DNA of 64,000 bases from Ptiloglossa arizonensis (GCF_051014685.1 NW_027479025.1:186001-250000); one strand, 5' to 3'. Shown: positions 15,341-32,600, counted from the first letter of the stretch. Numbers and translations: made by a program. The notes: a model not told the origin generated them from the letters alone.

Positions 15341-16560
15341 ACGTATAACGTATAACGTATAATGTATAACGTATAACGTATAACGTATAACGTATAACGA
15401 ATAACGTATTACGTATAACGTATAACGTATAACGTATAACGTATAACGTATAACGTATAACGTATAACGTATAACGAATAACGTATAACGTAAAACGTAT
15501 AACGTATAACGTATAACGTATAACGTATAACGTATAACGTATAACGTATAACGTATAACGTATAACGTATAACGTAGAACGTAGAACGTATAACGTATAA
15601 CGTATATCGTAAAACGTATAACGTATAAGGTATAACGTATAACGTATAACGTATAACGTATAACGTATAACGTATAACGAATAACGTATTACGTATAACG
15701 TATAACGTATAACGAATAACGTATTACGTATAACGTATAACGTATAACGTATAACGTATAACGTATCACGAATAACGTAAAACGTATAACGCATAACGTA
15801 TAAAGTATAACGTGTAACGAAGAACGTATAACGTATAACGTATAACGTATAACGTATAATGTATAACGTATAACGTATAACGTATAACGTATAACGAATA
15901 ACGTATTACGTATAACGTATAACGTATAACGTATAACGTATAACGTATAACGTATAACGTATAACGAATAACGTATAACGTAAAACGTATAACGTATAAC
16001 CTATGACGTATAACGTATAACGTATAACGTATACGTGTATCGTATAACGTATAACGTATATGGTATAACGTATAACGTATAACGTATAACGTATAACGCA
16101 TAAAGAATAACGTATAACGTATAACCTATGACGTATAACGTATAACGTATAACGTATAACGTATAACGTATAACGTATACCGTATAACGTATAACGTATA
16201 ACGTATAACGTATAAAGTATATCGTAAAACGTATAACGTATAACCTATGACGTATAACGTATAACGTATAACATATAACGTATAACGTATAACGTATAAC
16301 CTATAACGTATAACGTATAACGTATAACGAATAACGTAAAACGTATAACACATAACGTATAACGTATAACGTGTAACGGAGAACGTATAACGAATAGCGT
16401 ATAACGTATATCGTATAACGTATAACGTATAACGTATAACGTATAACGTATAACGTATAACGTATAACGTATAACGTATAACGTATAACGTATAACGTAT
16501 AACGTATAACGTATACCGTATAACGTATAACGTATAACGTATACCGTATAACGTATAACG
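15340..16560. repeat. Three-copy higher-order repeat, copy 3
   Basis: AGAACGTAGAACG at 15,576, CGTATACG at 16,028, AAAG at 16,214 and AACACA at 16,347 match copy 2 at an offset of 1,189 bp. The paired ACCG units (16,515 and 16,543) match copy 1 rather than copy 2. This suggests copy 3 is not a simple descendant of copy 2. Confidence 0.85.
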
Positions 16561-18780
16561 TATAACGTATAACGTATAACGTATAACGTACAACGTATAA
16601 CGTATAACGAATAACGTATTACGTATAACGTATAACGTATAACGTGTAACGTATAACGTATAACGTATAACGTATAACGAATAACGTATAACGTAAAACG
16701 TATAACGTATAACGTATAACGTATAACCTATGACGTATAACGTATAACGTATAACGTATAACGTGTAACGTATAACGTATAACCTATAACGTATAACGTA
16801 TAACGTATAACGAATAACGTAAAACGTATAACGCTTAACGTATAACGTATAACGTGTAACGAAGAACGTATAACGAATAACGTAAAACGTATAACGCATA
16901 ACATGTAACGTATTACGTATCACGTATAACGTATAACGTATAACGTATAACGTAAAACGTATAACGTATAACGTATAACGTATAACGCATAAAGAATAAC
17001 GTATAACGTATAACCTATGACGTATAACGTATAACGTATAACGTATAACGTGTATCGTATAACGTATAACGTATAACGTATAACGTATAACGTATAACGT
17101 ATAACGTATAACGTATAACGTATAACGTATAATGTATAACGTATAACGTATAACGTATAACGTATAACGAATAACGTATTACGTATAACGTAGAACGTAT
17201 AACGTATAACGTATATCGTAAAACGTATAACGTATAACGTATAACGTATAACGTATAACGTATAACGTATAACGAATAACGTATTACGTATAACGTATAA
17301 CGTATAACGTGTAACGTATAACGTATAACGTATAACGTATAACGTATACCGTATAACGTATAACGTATAACGTATAACGTATAACGTATAACGTATAAGC
17401 TGTAACGCATAACGTATAACGTATAACGTATAACGTATAACGTATAACGTATAACGTATAACGTATAACGTATTACGTATGACGTATCACGTATAACGTA
17501 TAACGTATAACGTATAACGTATAACGTATAACGCATAACGTATAACGTATATCGTATAACGTATAAAGTATAACGTATAACGTAAAACGTATAACGTATA
17601 ACGTATAACGAATAACGTAAAACGTATAACGCATAACGTATATCGTACACCGTATAACGTATAACGTATAACGTATAACGTACAACGCATAAAGAATAAC
17701 GTATAACGTATAACGTATAACGTATAACGTATAACGTATAACGTATATCGTAAAACGTATAACGTATAACGTATAAAGAATAACGTATAACGTGTAACGT
17801 ATAAAGAATAACGTATAACGTATAACGTATAACGAATAACGTAAAACGTATAACGCATAACGTATAACGTATAACGTGTAACGAAGAACGTATAACGAAG
17901 AACGTATAACGTATAACGTATATCGTATAACGTAGAACGTATAACGTATATCGTAAAACCTACCACGTATAACGTATAACGTATAACGTATAACGTATAA
18001 CGTATAACGTATAACGTATAACGTATAACGTATAACGTATAACGTATAACGTATAACGTATACCGTATAACGTATAACCTATGACGTATAACGTATAACC
18101 TATGACGTATAACGTATAACGTATAAAGAATAACGTATAACGTATAAGGTATAACGAATAACGTATAACGTATAACGTATAACGTATAACGTATAACGTA
18201 TAACGTATAACGTATAACGTATAACGTATACCGTATAACGTATAACCTATGACGTATAACGTATAACGTATAAAGAATAATGTATAACGTATAACGTATA
18301 ACGAATAACGTAAAACGTATTACGTATTACATATTTCGTATAACGTATAACGTGTATCGTATAACGAATGACGTACAACTTATAACGTATAACGTATATC
18401 GTAAAACCTACAACGTATAACGTATAACGTATAACGTATAACGTATAACGTATAACGTATAACGTATAACGTATAACGTATAACGTATACCGTATAACGT
18501 ATAACCTATGACGTATAACGTATAACGTATAACGTATAACGAATAACGTAAAACGTATTACGTATTACATATTTCGTATAACGTATAACGTGTATCGTAA
18601 AACGAATGACGTACAACTTATAACGTATGACGTATAACGCATAACGTATAACGTATAACGTATAACGCATAACGTATAACCTATGACGTATAACGTATAA
18701 CGTATAACGTATAACGTAAAACGTATAACGCATAACGTATAACGTATAACGTGTAACGAAGAACGTATAACGAATAACGT
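16560..18780. repeat. Array domain 1d, end of the variant-rich first domain
   Basis: Heptamer array with domain-1 variants: GTGTAACGAAGAACG near 16,854, 17,876 and 18,751, AAGCT at 17,397 and TACACCG at 17,646. Partial diverged blocks containing TTACATATTTCG lie near 18,310 and 18,555. The stretch around 17,975-18,065 and that around 18,410-18,490 are nearly perfect repeat. No gene or unique sequence is seen. Confidence 0.8.
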
Positions 18781-21700
18781 AAAACGTATAACGCATAACA
18801 TGTAACGTATTACGTATCACGTATAACGTATAACGTATAACGTATAACGTAAAACGTATAACGTATAACGTATAACGTATAACGCATAAAGAATAACGTA
18901 TAACGTATAACCTATGACGTATAACGTATAACGTATAACGTATAACGTATAAAGTATAACGTATAACGTAAAACGTATAACGTATAACGTATAACGAATA
19001 ACGTAAAACGTATAACGCATAACGTATATCGTACACCGTATAACGTATAACGTATAACGTATAACGTATAACGTATAACGTATACCGTATAACGTATAAC
19101 GTATAACGCATAACGGATAACGTATAACGTATAACGAATAACGTAAAACGTATAACGCATAACTTATACCGTATAACGTATAACGTATAACGTATAACGT
19201 ATAACGTATAACGTATGACGTATAACGAATAACGTAAAACGTATAACGCATAACGTATAACGTATAACGTATAACGTATAACGTATAACGTATAACGTGT
19301 AACGTATAACGTATAACGTATAACGTATAACGTATAACGCATAACGTATAACGTATAACGTATAACGCATAACGTATAACCTATGACGTATAACGTATAA
19401 CGTATAACGTATAACGTATAACGTATAATGTATAACGTATAACGTATAACGTATAACGTATAACGTATAACGTATAACGTACAACGTATACCGTATCACG
19501 TATAACGTATACCGTATACCGAATAACGTATAACGTATAACGTATAAGGTATAACGTGTAACGTATAGCGTATAACGTATAACGTATAACGTATAACGTA
19601 AAACGTATAACGTATAACGTATAACGTATAACGTATAACGTATAACGTATGACGTATAACGTATAACGTATAACGTATAACCTATAACGTATAACGTATA
19701 ACGTATAACGTATAACGTATAACGTATAACGTATAACGTATAACGTATAACGTATAACGTATAACGTATAACATATTACGTATACCGTATAACGAATAAC
19801 GTATAACGTATAACGTATAAGGTATAACGTATAACGTATAACGCATGACGTATAACCTATGACGTATAACGTATAACGTATAACGTATAACGTATAACGT
19901 ATAACGTATAACGCATAACGTATAACCTATGACGTATAACGTATAACGTATAACGTATAACTTATAACGTATAACGTATAACGTATAACGTATAACGTAT
20001 AACGTATAACGTATAACGTATAACGTACAACGTATACCGTATCACGTATAACGTATACCGTATAAAGAATAACGTATAACGTATAACGTATAAGGTATAA
20101 CGTGTAACGTATAGCGTATAACGTATAACGTATAACGTATAACGTATAACGTATAACGTATAACGTATAACGTATAACGTATAACGTATAACGTATAACG
20201 TATAACGTATAACGTACAACGTATACCGTATCACGTATAACGTATACCGTATAACGAATAACGTATAACGTATAACGTATAAGGTATAGCGTGTAACGTA
20301 TAGCGTATAACGTATAACGTATAACGTATAACGTAAAACGCATAACGTATAACGTATAACGTATAACGCATAACGTATAACCTATGACGTATAACGTATA
20401 ACGTGTAACGTATAACGTATAACGTATAACGTGTAACGTATAACGTATAACGTATAACGTATAACGTATAACGCATAACGTATAACGTATAACGTATAAC
20501 GCATAACGTATAACCTATGACGTATAACGTATAACGTATAACGTATAACGTATAACGTATAATGTATAACGTATAACGTATAACGTATAACGTATAACGT
20601 ATAACGTATAACGTACAACGTATACCGTATCACGTATAACGTATACCGTATACCGAATAACGTATAACGTATAACGTATAAGGTATAACGTGTAACGTAT
20701 AGCGTATAACGTATAACGTATAACGTATAACGTAAAACGTATAACGTATAACGTATAACGTATAACGTATAACGTATAACGTATGACGTATAACGTATAA
20801 CGTATAACGTATAACCTATAACGTATAACGTATAACGTATAACGTATAACGTATAACGTATAACGTATAACGTATAACGTATAACGTATAACGTATAACG
20901 TATAACATATTACGTATACCGTATAACGAATAACGTATAACGTATAACGTATAAGGTATAACGTATAACGTATAACGCATGACGTATAACCTATGACGTA
21001 TAACGTATAACGTATAACGTATAACGTATAACGTATAACGTATAACGCATAACGTATAACCTATGACGTATAACGTATAACGTATAACGTATAACTTATA
21101 ACGTATAACGTATAACGTATAACGTATAACGTATAACGTATAACGTATAACGTATAACGTACAACGTATACCGTATCACGTATAACGTATACCGTATAAA
21201 GAATAACGTATAACGTATAACGTATAAGGTATAACGTGTAACGTATAGCGTATAACGTATAACGTATAACGTATAACGTATAACGTATAACGTATAACGT
21301 ATAACGTATAACGTATAACGTATAACGTATACCGTATAACGTATAACGTATAACGTATAACGTATAACGTATAACGTATAACGTATAACGTATAACGTAT
21401 AACGTATAACGTATAACGTATAACCTATAACCTATAACCTATAACCTATAACGTATAACGTATAACGTAAAACGTATAACGTATAACGTATAACGTATAA
21501 CGCATAACGTATAACGTATAACGTATAACGTATGACGAATAACGTATAACGTATAACGTATAACGTATAACGTATAACGTATCACGTATAACGTATAACG
21601 TATATCGTAAAACGTATAACGTGTAACGTATAACGTATAACGTGTAACGTATAACGTGTAACGTATAACGTATAACGTATAACTTATAGCGTATAACGTA

Positions 21701-24680
21701 TAACGAATACCGTATAACGTATAACGTATAACGTATAAAGTATAACGTATAACGTATAACGTATAACGTATAACGTATAACGTATAACGTATAACGTATA
21801 ACGTATAACGATTTAACGTATAACGTATAACGTATAACGTATAACGTATAACGTAGAACGTATAACGTATAACGTATAACGTATAACGTATAACGTATAA
21901 CGTACAACGTATACCGTATCACGTATAACGTATACCGTATAACGAATAACGTATAACGTATAACGTATAAGGTATAACGTGCAACGTATAGCGTATAACG
22001 TATAACGTATAACGTATAACGTAAAACGTATAACGTATAACGTATAACGTATAACGCATAACGTATAACGGATAACGTATAACGTATAACGTATAACGTA
22101 TAACGTATAACGTATAACGTATAACGTATAACGTATAACGTATAACGTATAACGTATAACGTATAACGTATAACCTATAACGTATAACGTATAACGTATA
22201 ACGTATAACGTATAACGTATAACGTATAACGTGTAACGTATAACGTATAACGTATAACGTACAACGTATACCGTATCACGTATAACGTATACCGTATAAC
22301 GAATAACGTATAACGTATAACGTATAAGGTATAACGTGTAACGTATAGCGTATAACGTATAACGTATAACGTATAACGTAAAACGTATAACGTATAACGT
22401 ATAACGTATAACGTATAACGTATAACGTCTAACGTATAACGTATAACGTATAACGTATAACGTATAACGTATAACGTATAACGTATAACGTATAACATAT
22501 AACGTATAACGTATAACGTATAACGTATAACGTATAACGTATAACGTATAACGTATAACGTATAACGTAAAACGTATAACGTATAACGTATAACGTATAA
22601 CGTATAACGTATAATGTATAACGTATAACGTATAACGTATAACGTATAACGTATAACGTATAACCTATGACGTATAACGTATAACGTATAACGTATAACG
22701 TATAACGTAAAACGTATAACGTATAACGTATAACGTATAACGTATAACGTATAACGTATAACGTATAACGTATAACGTATAACGTATAACGTATAACGTA
22801 CAACGTATACCGTATCACGTATAACGTATACCGTATAACGAATAACGTATAACGTATAACGTATAAGGTATAACGTGTAACGTATAGCGTAAAACGTATA
22901 ACGTATAACGTATAACGTATAACGTAAAACGTATAACGTATAACGTATAACGTATAACGCATAACGTATAACGTATAACGTATAACGTATAACGTATAAC
23001 GTATAACGCATAACGTATAACGTATAACGTATAACGTATAACGTATAACGTATAACGTATAACGTATAACCTATAACGTATAACGTATAACGTATAACGT
23101 ATAACGTATAACGTATAACGTATAACGTATAACGTATAACGTATAACGTATAACGTATAACGTACAACGTATACCGTATCACGTATAACGTATACCGTAT
23201 AACGAATAACGTATAACGTATAACGTATAAGGTATAACGTGTAACGTATAGCGTATAACGTATAACGTATAATGTATAACGTAAAACGTATAACGTATAA
23301 CGTATAACGTATAACGTATAACGTATAACGTATAACGTATAACGTATAACGTATAACGTATAACGTATAACGTATAACGTATAACGTATAACGTATAACC
23401 TATAACGTATAACGTATAACGTATAACGTATAACGTATAACGTATAACGTATAACGTATAACGTATAACGTATAACGTACAACGTATACCGTATACCGTA
23501 TCACGTATAACGTATACCGTATAACGAATAACGTATAACGTATAACGTATAGGGTATAACGCATAACGTATAACGTATAACGTATAACGTATAACGTATA
23601 ACCTATGACGTATAACGTATAACGTATAACGTATAACGTATAACGTAAAACGTATAACGTATAACGTATAACGTATAACGTATAACGTATAACGTATAAC
23701 GTATAACGTATAACGTACAACGTATACCGTATCACGTATAACGTATACCGTATAACGAATAACGTATAACGTATAACGTATAAGGTATAACGTGTAACGT
23801 ATAGCGTATAACGTATAACGTATAACGTATAACGTAAAACGTATAACGTATAACGTATAACGTATAACGCATAACGTATAACGTATAACGTATAACGTAT
23901 AACGTATAACGTATAACGCATAACGTATAACGTATAACGTATAACGTATAACGTATAACGTATAACGTATAACGTATAACGTATAACGTATAACGTATAA
24001 CGTATAACGTATAACGTATAACGTATAACGTATAACGTATAACGTATAACGTATAACGTATAACGTATAACGTACAACGTATAACGTATAACGTATAACG
24101 TATAACGTATAACGTATGACGTATAACGTATAACGTATAACGTATAACGTATAACGTATAACGTATAACGTATAACCTATAACGTATAACGTATAACGTA
24201 TAACGTATAACGTATAACGTATAACGTATAACGTATAACGTATAACGTATAACGTACAACGTATACCGTATACCGTATCACGTATAACGTATACCGTATA
24301 ACGTATAACGTATAACGTATAACGTATAACCTATAACGTATAACGTATAACGTATAACGTATAACGTAAAACGTATAACGTATAACGTATAACCTATAAC
24401 GTATAACGTATAACGTATAACGTATAACGTATAACGTATAACGTGTAACGTATGACGTATAACGTATAACGTATAACGTATAACGTATAACGTATGACGT
24501 ATCACGTATAACGTATAACGTATAACGTATAACGTATAACGTATAACGTATAACGTATAACGTATAACGTATAACGTATAACGTATAACGTATAACGTAT
24601 AACGTATAACGTACAACGTATAACGTATAACGTATAACGTACAACGTATACCGTATCACGTATAACGTATACCGTATAAC
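18780..24680. repeat. 5.9-kb tandem duplication, copy 1
   Basis: Large block whose variants recur in the adjoining 24,680-29,640. Offsets are 5,895-5,902 bp for 18.8-20.7 kb (TACACCG at 19,032 and 24,927), 4,760 then 4,718 bp for 21.84-24.1 kb (AATG at 23,271 and 27,989), and 5,040 bp for 24.18-24.6 kb. It is dominated by TACAACGTATACCGTATCACG followed by ATAAGGTATAACGTGTAACG and ATAGCG. A stretch of pure CCTATAA units lies at about 21,424-21,448, and a one-base insertion lies at 21,809. Confidence 0.82.
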
Positions 24681-27600
24681 GAATAACGTATAACGTAAAA
24701 CGTATAACGTATAACGTATAACGTATAACGTATAACGTATAACGTAAAACGTATAACGTATAACGTATAACGTATAACGCATAAAGAATAACGTATAACG
24801 TATAACCTATGACGTATAACGTATAACGTATAACGTATAACGTATAAAGTACAACGTATAACGTAAAACGTATAACGTATAACGTATAACGAATAACGTA
24901 AAACGTATAACGCATAACGTATATCGTACACCGTATAACGTATAACGTATAACGTATAACGTATAACGTATAACGTATACCGTATAACGTATAACGTATA
25001 ACGCATAACGGATAACGTATAACGTATAACGAATAACGTAAAACGTATAACGCATAACTTATACCGTATAACGTATAACGTATAACGTATAACGTATAAC
25101 GTATAACGTATGACGTATAACGAATAACGTAAAACGTATAACGCATAACGTATAACGTATAACGTATAACGTATAACGTATAACGTATAACGTGTAACGT
25201 ATAACGTATAACGTATAACGTATAACGTATAACGCATAACGTATAACGTATAACGTATAACGCATAACGTATAACCTATGACGTATAACGTATAACGTAT
25301 AACGTATAACGTATAACGTATAATGTATAACGTATAACGTATAACGTATAACGTATAACGTATAACGTATAACGTACAACGTATACCGTATCACGTATAA
25401 CGTATACCGTATACCGAATAACGTATAACGTATAACGTATAAGGTATAACGTGTAACGTATAGCGTATAACGTATAACGTATAACGTATAACGTAAAACG
25501 TATAACGTATAACGTATAACGTATAACGTATAACGTATAACGTATGACGTATAACGTATAACGTATAACGTATAACCTATAACGTATAACGTATAACGTA
25601 TAACGTATAACGTATAACGTATAACGTATAACGTATAACGTATAACGTATAACGTATAACGTATAACATATTACGTATACCGTATAACGAATAACGTATA
25701 ACGTATAACGTATAAGGTATAACGTATAACGTATAACGCATGACGTATAACCTATGACGTATAACGTATAACGTATAACGTATACCGTATAACGTATAAC
25801 GTATAACGCATAACGTATAACCTATGACGTATAACGTATAACGTATAACGTATAACTTATAACGTATAACGTATAACGTATAACGTATAACGTATAACGT
25901 ATAACGTATAACGTATAACGTACAACGTATACCGTATCACGTATAACGTATACCGTATAAAGAATAACGTATAACGTATAACGTATAAGGTATAACGTGT
26001 AACGTATAGCGTATAACGTATAACGTATAACGTATAACGTATAACGTATAACGTATAACGTATAACGTATAACGTATAACGTATAACGTATAACGTATAA
26101 CGTATAACGTATAACGTACAACGTATACCGTATCACGTATAACGTATACCGTATAACGAATAACGTATAACGTATAACGTATAAGGTATAGCGTGTAACG
26201 TATAGCGTATAACGTATAACGTATAACGTATAACGTAAAACGCATAACGTATAACGTATAACGTATAACGCATAACGTATAACCTATGACGTATAACGTA
26301 TAACGTATAACGTATAACGTATAACGTATAACGTGTAACGTATAACGTATAACGTATAACGTATAACGTATAACGCATAACGTATAACGTATAACGTATA
26401 ACGCATAACGTATAACCTATGACGTATAACGTATAACGTATAACGTATAACGTATAACGTATAATGTATAACGTATAACGTATAACGTATAACGTATAAC
26501 GTATAACGTATAACGTACAACGTATACCGTATCACGTATAACGTATACCGTATACCGAATAACGTATAACGTATAACGTATAAGGTATAACGTGTAACGT
26601 ATAACGTATAACGTAGAACGTATAACGTATAACGTATAACGTATAACGTATAACGTATAACGTACAACGTATACCGTATCACGTATAACGTATACCGTAT
26701 AACGAATAACGTATAACGTATAACGTATAAGGTATAACGTGCAACGTATAGCGTATAACGTATAACGTATAACGTATAACGTAAAACGTATAACGTATAA
26801 CGTATAACGTATAACGCATAACGTATAACGTATAACGTATAACGTATAACGTATAACGTATAACGTATAACGTATAACGTATAACGTATAACGTATAACG
26901 TATAACGTATAACGTATAACGTATAACGTATAACCTATAACGTATAACGTATAACGTATAACGTATAACGTATAACGTATAACGTATAACGTATAACGTA
27001 TAACGTATAACGTATAACGTACAACGTATACCGTATCACGTATAACGTATACCGTATAACGAATAACGTATAACGTATAACGTATAAGGTATAACGTGTA
27101 ACGTATAGCGTATAACGTATAACGTATAACGTATAACGTAAAACGTATAACGTATAACGTATAACGTATAACGTATAACGTATAACGTCTAACGTATAAC
27201 GTATAACGTATAACGTATAACGTATAACGTATAACGTATAACGTATAACGTATAACATATAACGTATAACGTATAACGTATAACGTATAACGTATAACGT
27301 ATAACGTATAACGTATAACGTATAACGTAAAACGTATAACGTATAACGTATAACGTATAACGTATAACGTATAATGTATAACGTATAACGTATAACGTAT
27401 AACGTATAACGTATAACGTATAACCTATGACGTATAACGTATAACGTATAACGTATAACGTATAACGTAAAACGTATAACGTATAACGTATAACGTATAA
27501 CGTATAACGTATAACGTATAACGTATAACGTATAACGTATAACGTATAACGTATAACGTACAACGTATACCGTATCACGTATAACGTATACCGTATAACG

Positions 27601-29640
27601 AATAACGTATAACGTATAACGTATAAGGTATAACGTGTAACGTATAGCGTATAACGTATAACGTATAACGTATAACGTATAACGTAAAACGTATAACGTA
27701 TAACGTATAACGTATAACGCATAACGTATAACGTATAACGTATAACGTATAACGTATAACGTATAACGTATAACGTATAACCTATAACGTATAACGTATA
27801 ACGTATAACGTATAACGTATAACGTATAACGTATAACGTATAACGTATAACGTATAACGTATAACGTATAACGTATAACGTACAACGTATACCGTATCAC
27901 GTATAACGTATACCGTATAACGAATAACGTATAACGTATAACGTATAAGGTATAACGTGTAACGTATAGCGTATAACGTATAACGTATAATGTATAACGT
28001 AAAACGTATAACGTATAACGTATAACGTATAACGTATAACGTATAACGTATAACGTATAACGTATAACGTATAACGTATAACGTATAACGTATAACGTAT
28101 AACGTATAACGTATAACCTATAACGTATAACGTATAACGTATAACGTATAACGTATAACGTATAACGTATAACGTATAACGTATAACGTATAACGTACAA
28201 CGTATACCGTATACCGTATCACGTATAACGTATACCGTATAACGAATAACGTATAACGTATAACGTATAGGGTATAACGCATAACGTATAACGTATAACG
28301 TATAACGTATAACGTATAACCTATGACGTATAACGTATAACGTATAACGTATAACGTATAACGTAAAACGTATAACGTATAACGTATAACGTATAACGTA
28401 TAACGTATAACGTATAACGTATAACGTATAACGTACAACGTATACCGTATCACGTATAACGTATACCGTATAACGAATAACGTATAACGTATAACGTATA
28501 AGGTATAACGTGTAACGTATAGCGTATAACGTATAACGTATAACGTATAACGTAAAACGTATAACGTATAACGTATAACGTATAACGCATAACGTATAAC
28601 GTATAACGTATAACGTATAACGTATAACGTATAACGCATAACGTATAACGTATAACGTATAACGTATAACGTATAACGTATAACGTATAACGTATAACGT
28701 ATAACGTATAACGTATAACGTATAACGTATAACGTATAACGTATAACGTATAACGTATAACGTATAACGTATAACGTATAACGTATAACGTATAACGTAT
28801 AACGTACAACGTATAACGTATAACGTATAACCTATAACGTATAACGTATAACGTAAAACGTATAACGTATAACGTATAACGCATAACGTATAACGTATAA
28901 CGTATAACGTATGACGTATAACGTATAACGTATAACGTATAACGTATAACGTATAACGTATAACGTATCACGTATAACGTATAACGTATATCGTAAAACG
29001 TATAACGTGTAACGTGTAACGTATAACGTGTAACGTATAACGTATAACGTGTAACGTATAACGTATAACGTATAACTTATAGCGTATAACGTATAACGTA
29101 TACCGTATAACGTATTACGTATAACGTATAACGTATAACGTATAACGTATAACGTATAACGTATAACGTATAACGTATAACGTATAACGTATAACGTATA
29201 ACGTATAACGTATAACCTATAACGTATAACGTATAACGTATAACGTATAACGTATAACGTATAACGTATAACGTATAACGTATAACGTATAACGTACAAC
29301 GTATACCGTATACCGTATCACGTATAACGTATACCGTATAACGTATAACGTATAACGTATAACGTATAACCTATAACGTATAACGTATAACGTATAACGT
29401 ATAACGTAAAACGTATAACGTATAACGTATAACCTATAACGTATAACGTATAACGTATAACGTATAACGTATAACGTATAACGTGTAACGTATGACGTAT
29501 AACGTATAACGTATAACGTATAACGTATAACGTATAACGTATCACGTATAACGTATAACGTATAACGTATAACGTATAACGTATAACGTATAACGTATAA
29601 CGTATAACGTATAACGTATAACGTATAACGTATAACGTAT
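24680..29640. repeat. 5.9-kb tandem duplication, copy 2 (internally deleted)
   Basis: Follows copy 1 directly and matches it in order, but lacks the counterpart of about 20.7-21.84 kb. The offset falls from 5,902 to 4,760 bp, a loss of 163 units plus the one inserted base at 21,809. The join lies near 26,600. Further on the offset rises to 5,040 bp, showing expansion between 28.7 and 29.2 kb. The rest is nearly identical, for example one unit changed between 24,494 and 29,534. Confidence 0.8.
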
Positions 29641-32600
29641 AACGTATAACGTATAACGCATAACGTATAACCTATGACGTATAACGTATAACGTATAACG
29701 TATAACGTATAACGTATAACGTATAACGTATAACGTATAACGTATAACGTATAACGTACAACGTATACCGTATCACGTATAACGTATACCGTATAACGTA
29801 TAACGTATAACGTATAACGTATAACGTATAACGTATAACGTATAACGTATAACGCATAACGTATAACCTATGACGTATAACGTATAACGTATAACGTATA
29901 ACGTATAACGTATAACGTATAACGTATAACGTATAACGTATAACGTATAACGTATAACGTATAACGTACAACGTATAACGTATAACGTATAACGTACAAC
30001 GTATACCGTATCACGTATAACGTATACCGTATAACGAATAACGTATAACGTATAACGTATAAGGTATAACGTGTAACGTATAGCGTATAACGTATAACGT
30101 ATAACGTATAACGTAAAACGTATAACGTATAACGTATAACGTATAACGCATAACGTATAACGTATAACGTATAACGTATAACGTATAACGTATAACGTAT
30201 AACCTATAACGTATAACGTATAACGTATAACGTATAACGTATAACGTATAACGTATAACGTATGACGTATAACGTATAACGTATACCGTATAACGTATAA
30301 CGTATAACGTATAACGTATAACGTATAACGTATAACGTATAACGTATAACATATAACGTATAACGTATAACGTATAACGTATAACGTGTAACGTATAACG
30401 CATAATGTATAACCTATGACGTATAACGTATAACGTATAACGTATAACGTATAACGTATAACGTATAACGTATAACGTATAACGTATAACGTATAACGTA
30501 TAACGTATAACGTATAACGTGTAACGTATAACGTGTAACGTATAACGTATAACGTATAACTTATAGCGTGTAACGTATAACGTATACCGTATAACGTATA
30601 ACGTATAACGTATAACGTATAACGTATAACGTATAACGTATAACGTATAACGTACAACGTATAACGTATAACGTATGACGTATAACGTATAACGTTTAAC
30701 GTATAACGTATAACGTATAACGTATAACGTATAAAGTATAACGTATAACGTATAACGTATAACGTATAACGTATAACGTATAACGTATAACGTATACCGT
30801 ATAATGTATAACGTATAACGTATAACGTATAACGTATAACGTATAACGTATAACGCATAACGTATAACCTATGACGTATAACGTATAACGTATAACGTAT
30901 AACGTATAACGTATAACGTATAACGTATAACGTATAACGTATAACGTATAACGTATAACGTATAACGTACAACGTATAACGTATAACGTATAACGTACAA
31001 CGTATACCGTATCACGTATAACGTATACCGTATAACGAATAACGTATAACGCATAACGTATAAGGTATAACGTGTAACGTATAGCGTATAACGTATAACG
31101 TATAACGTATAACGTAAAACGTATAACGTATAACGTATAACGTATAACGCATAACGTATAACGTATAACGTATAACGTATAACGTATAACGCATAACGTA
31201 TAACGTATAACGTATAACGTATAACGTACAACGTATAACGTATAACGTATAACGTATAACGTATAACGTATAACCTATAACGTATAACGTATAACGTATA
31301 ACGTATAACGTATAACGTATAACGTATAACGTATGACGTATAACGTATAACGTATAACGTATAACGTATAACGTATAACGTATAACGTATAACGTATAAC
31401 GTATAACGTATAACGTATAACGTATGACGTATAACGTATAACATATAACGTATAACGTATAACGTATAACGTATAACGTATAACGTATAACGCATAATGT
31501 ATAACCTATGACGTATAACGTATAACGTATAACGTATAACGTATAACGTATAACGTATAACGTATAACGTATAACGTATAACGTATAACGTATATCGTAT
31601 AACGTACAACGTATACCGTATCACGTATAACGTATACCGTATAACGAATAACGTATAACGTATAACGTATAAGGTATAACGTGTAACGTATAGCGTATAA
31701 CGTATAACGTATAACGTATAACGTATAACGTATAACGTATAACGTATAGCGTATAACGTATAATGTATAATGTATAACGTATAACGTATAACGTATGACG
31801 TATAACGTATAACGTATAACGTATAACGTATAACGTATAACGTATAACGTATAACGTATAACGTATAACGTATAACGTATAACGTATAACGTATAACGTA
31901 TAACGTATAACGTATAACGTATAACGTATAACGTATAACGTATAACGTATAACGTATAACGTATAACGTATAACGTATAACGTATAACGTATAACATATA
32001 ACGTATAACGTATAACCTATAACGTATAACGTATAACGTATAACGTATAACGTATAACGTATAACGTATAACGTATGACGTATAACGTATAACGTATAAC
32101 GTATAACGTATAACGTATAACGTATAACGTATAACGTATAACGTATAACGTATGACGTATAACGTATAACGTATAACGTATAAAGTATAACGTATAATGT
32201 ATAACGTATACCGTATAACGTATGACGTATAACGTATAACGTATAACGTATAACGTATAACGTATAACGTATAACGTATAACGCATAACGTATAACGTAT
32301 AACGTATAACGTATAACGTATAACGCATAACGTATAACGTATAACGTATAACGTATAACGTATAACGTATAACGTATAACGTATAACGTATACCGTATAA
32401 CGTATAACGTATAACGTATAACGTATAACGTATAACGTATAACGTATAACGTATAACGTACAACGTATAACGTATAACGTATGACGTATAACGTATAACG
32501 TTTAACGTATAACGTATAACGTATATACGTATAACGTATAAAGTATAACGTATAACGTATAACGTATAACGTATAACGTATAACGCATAACGTATAACCT

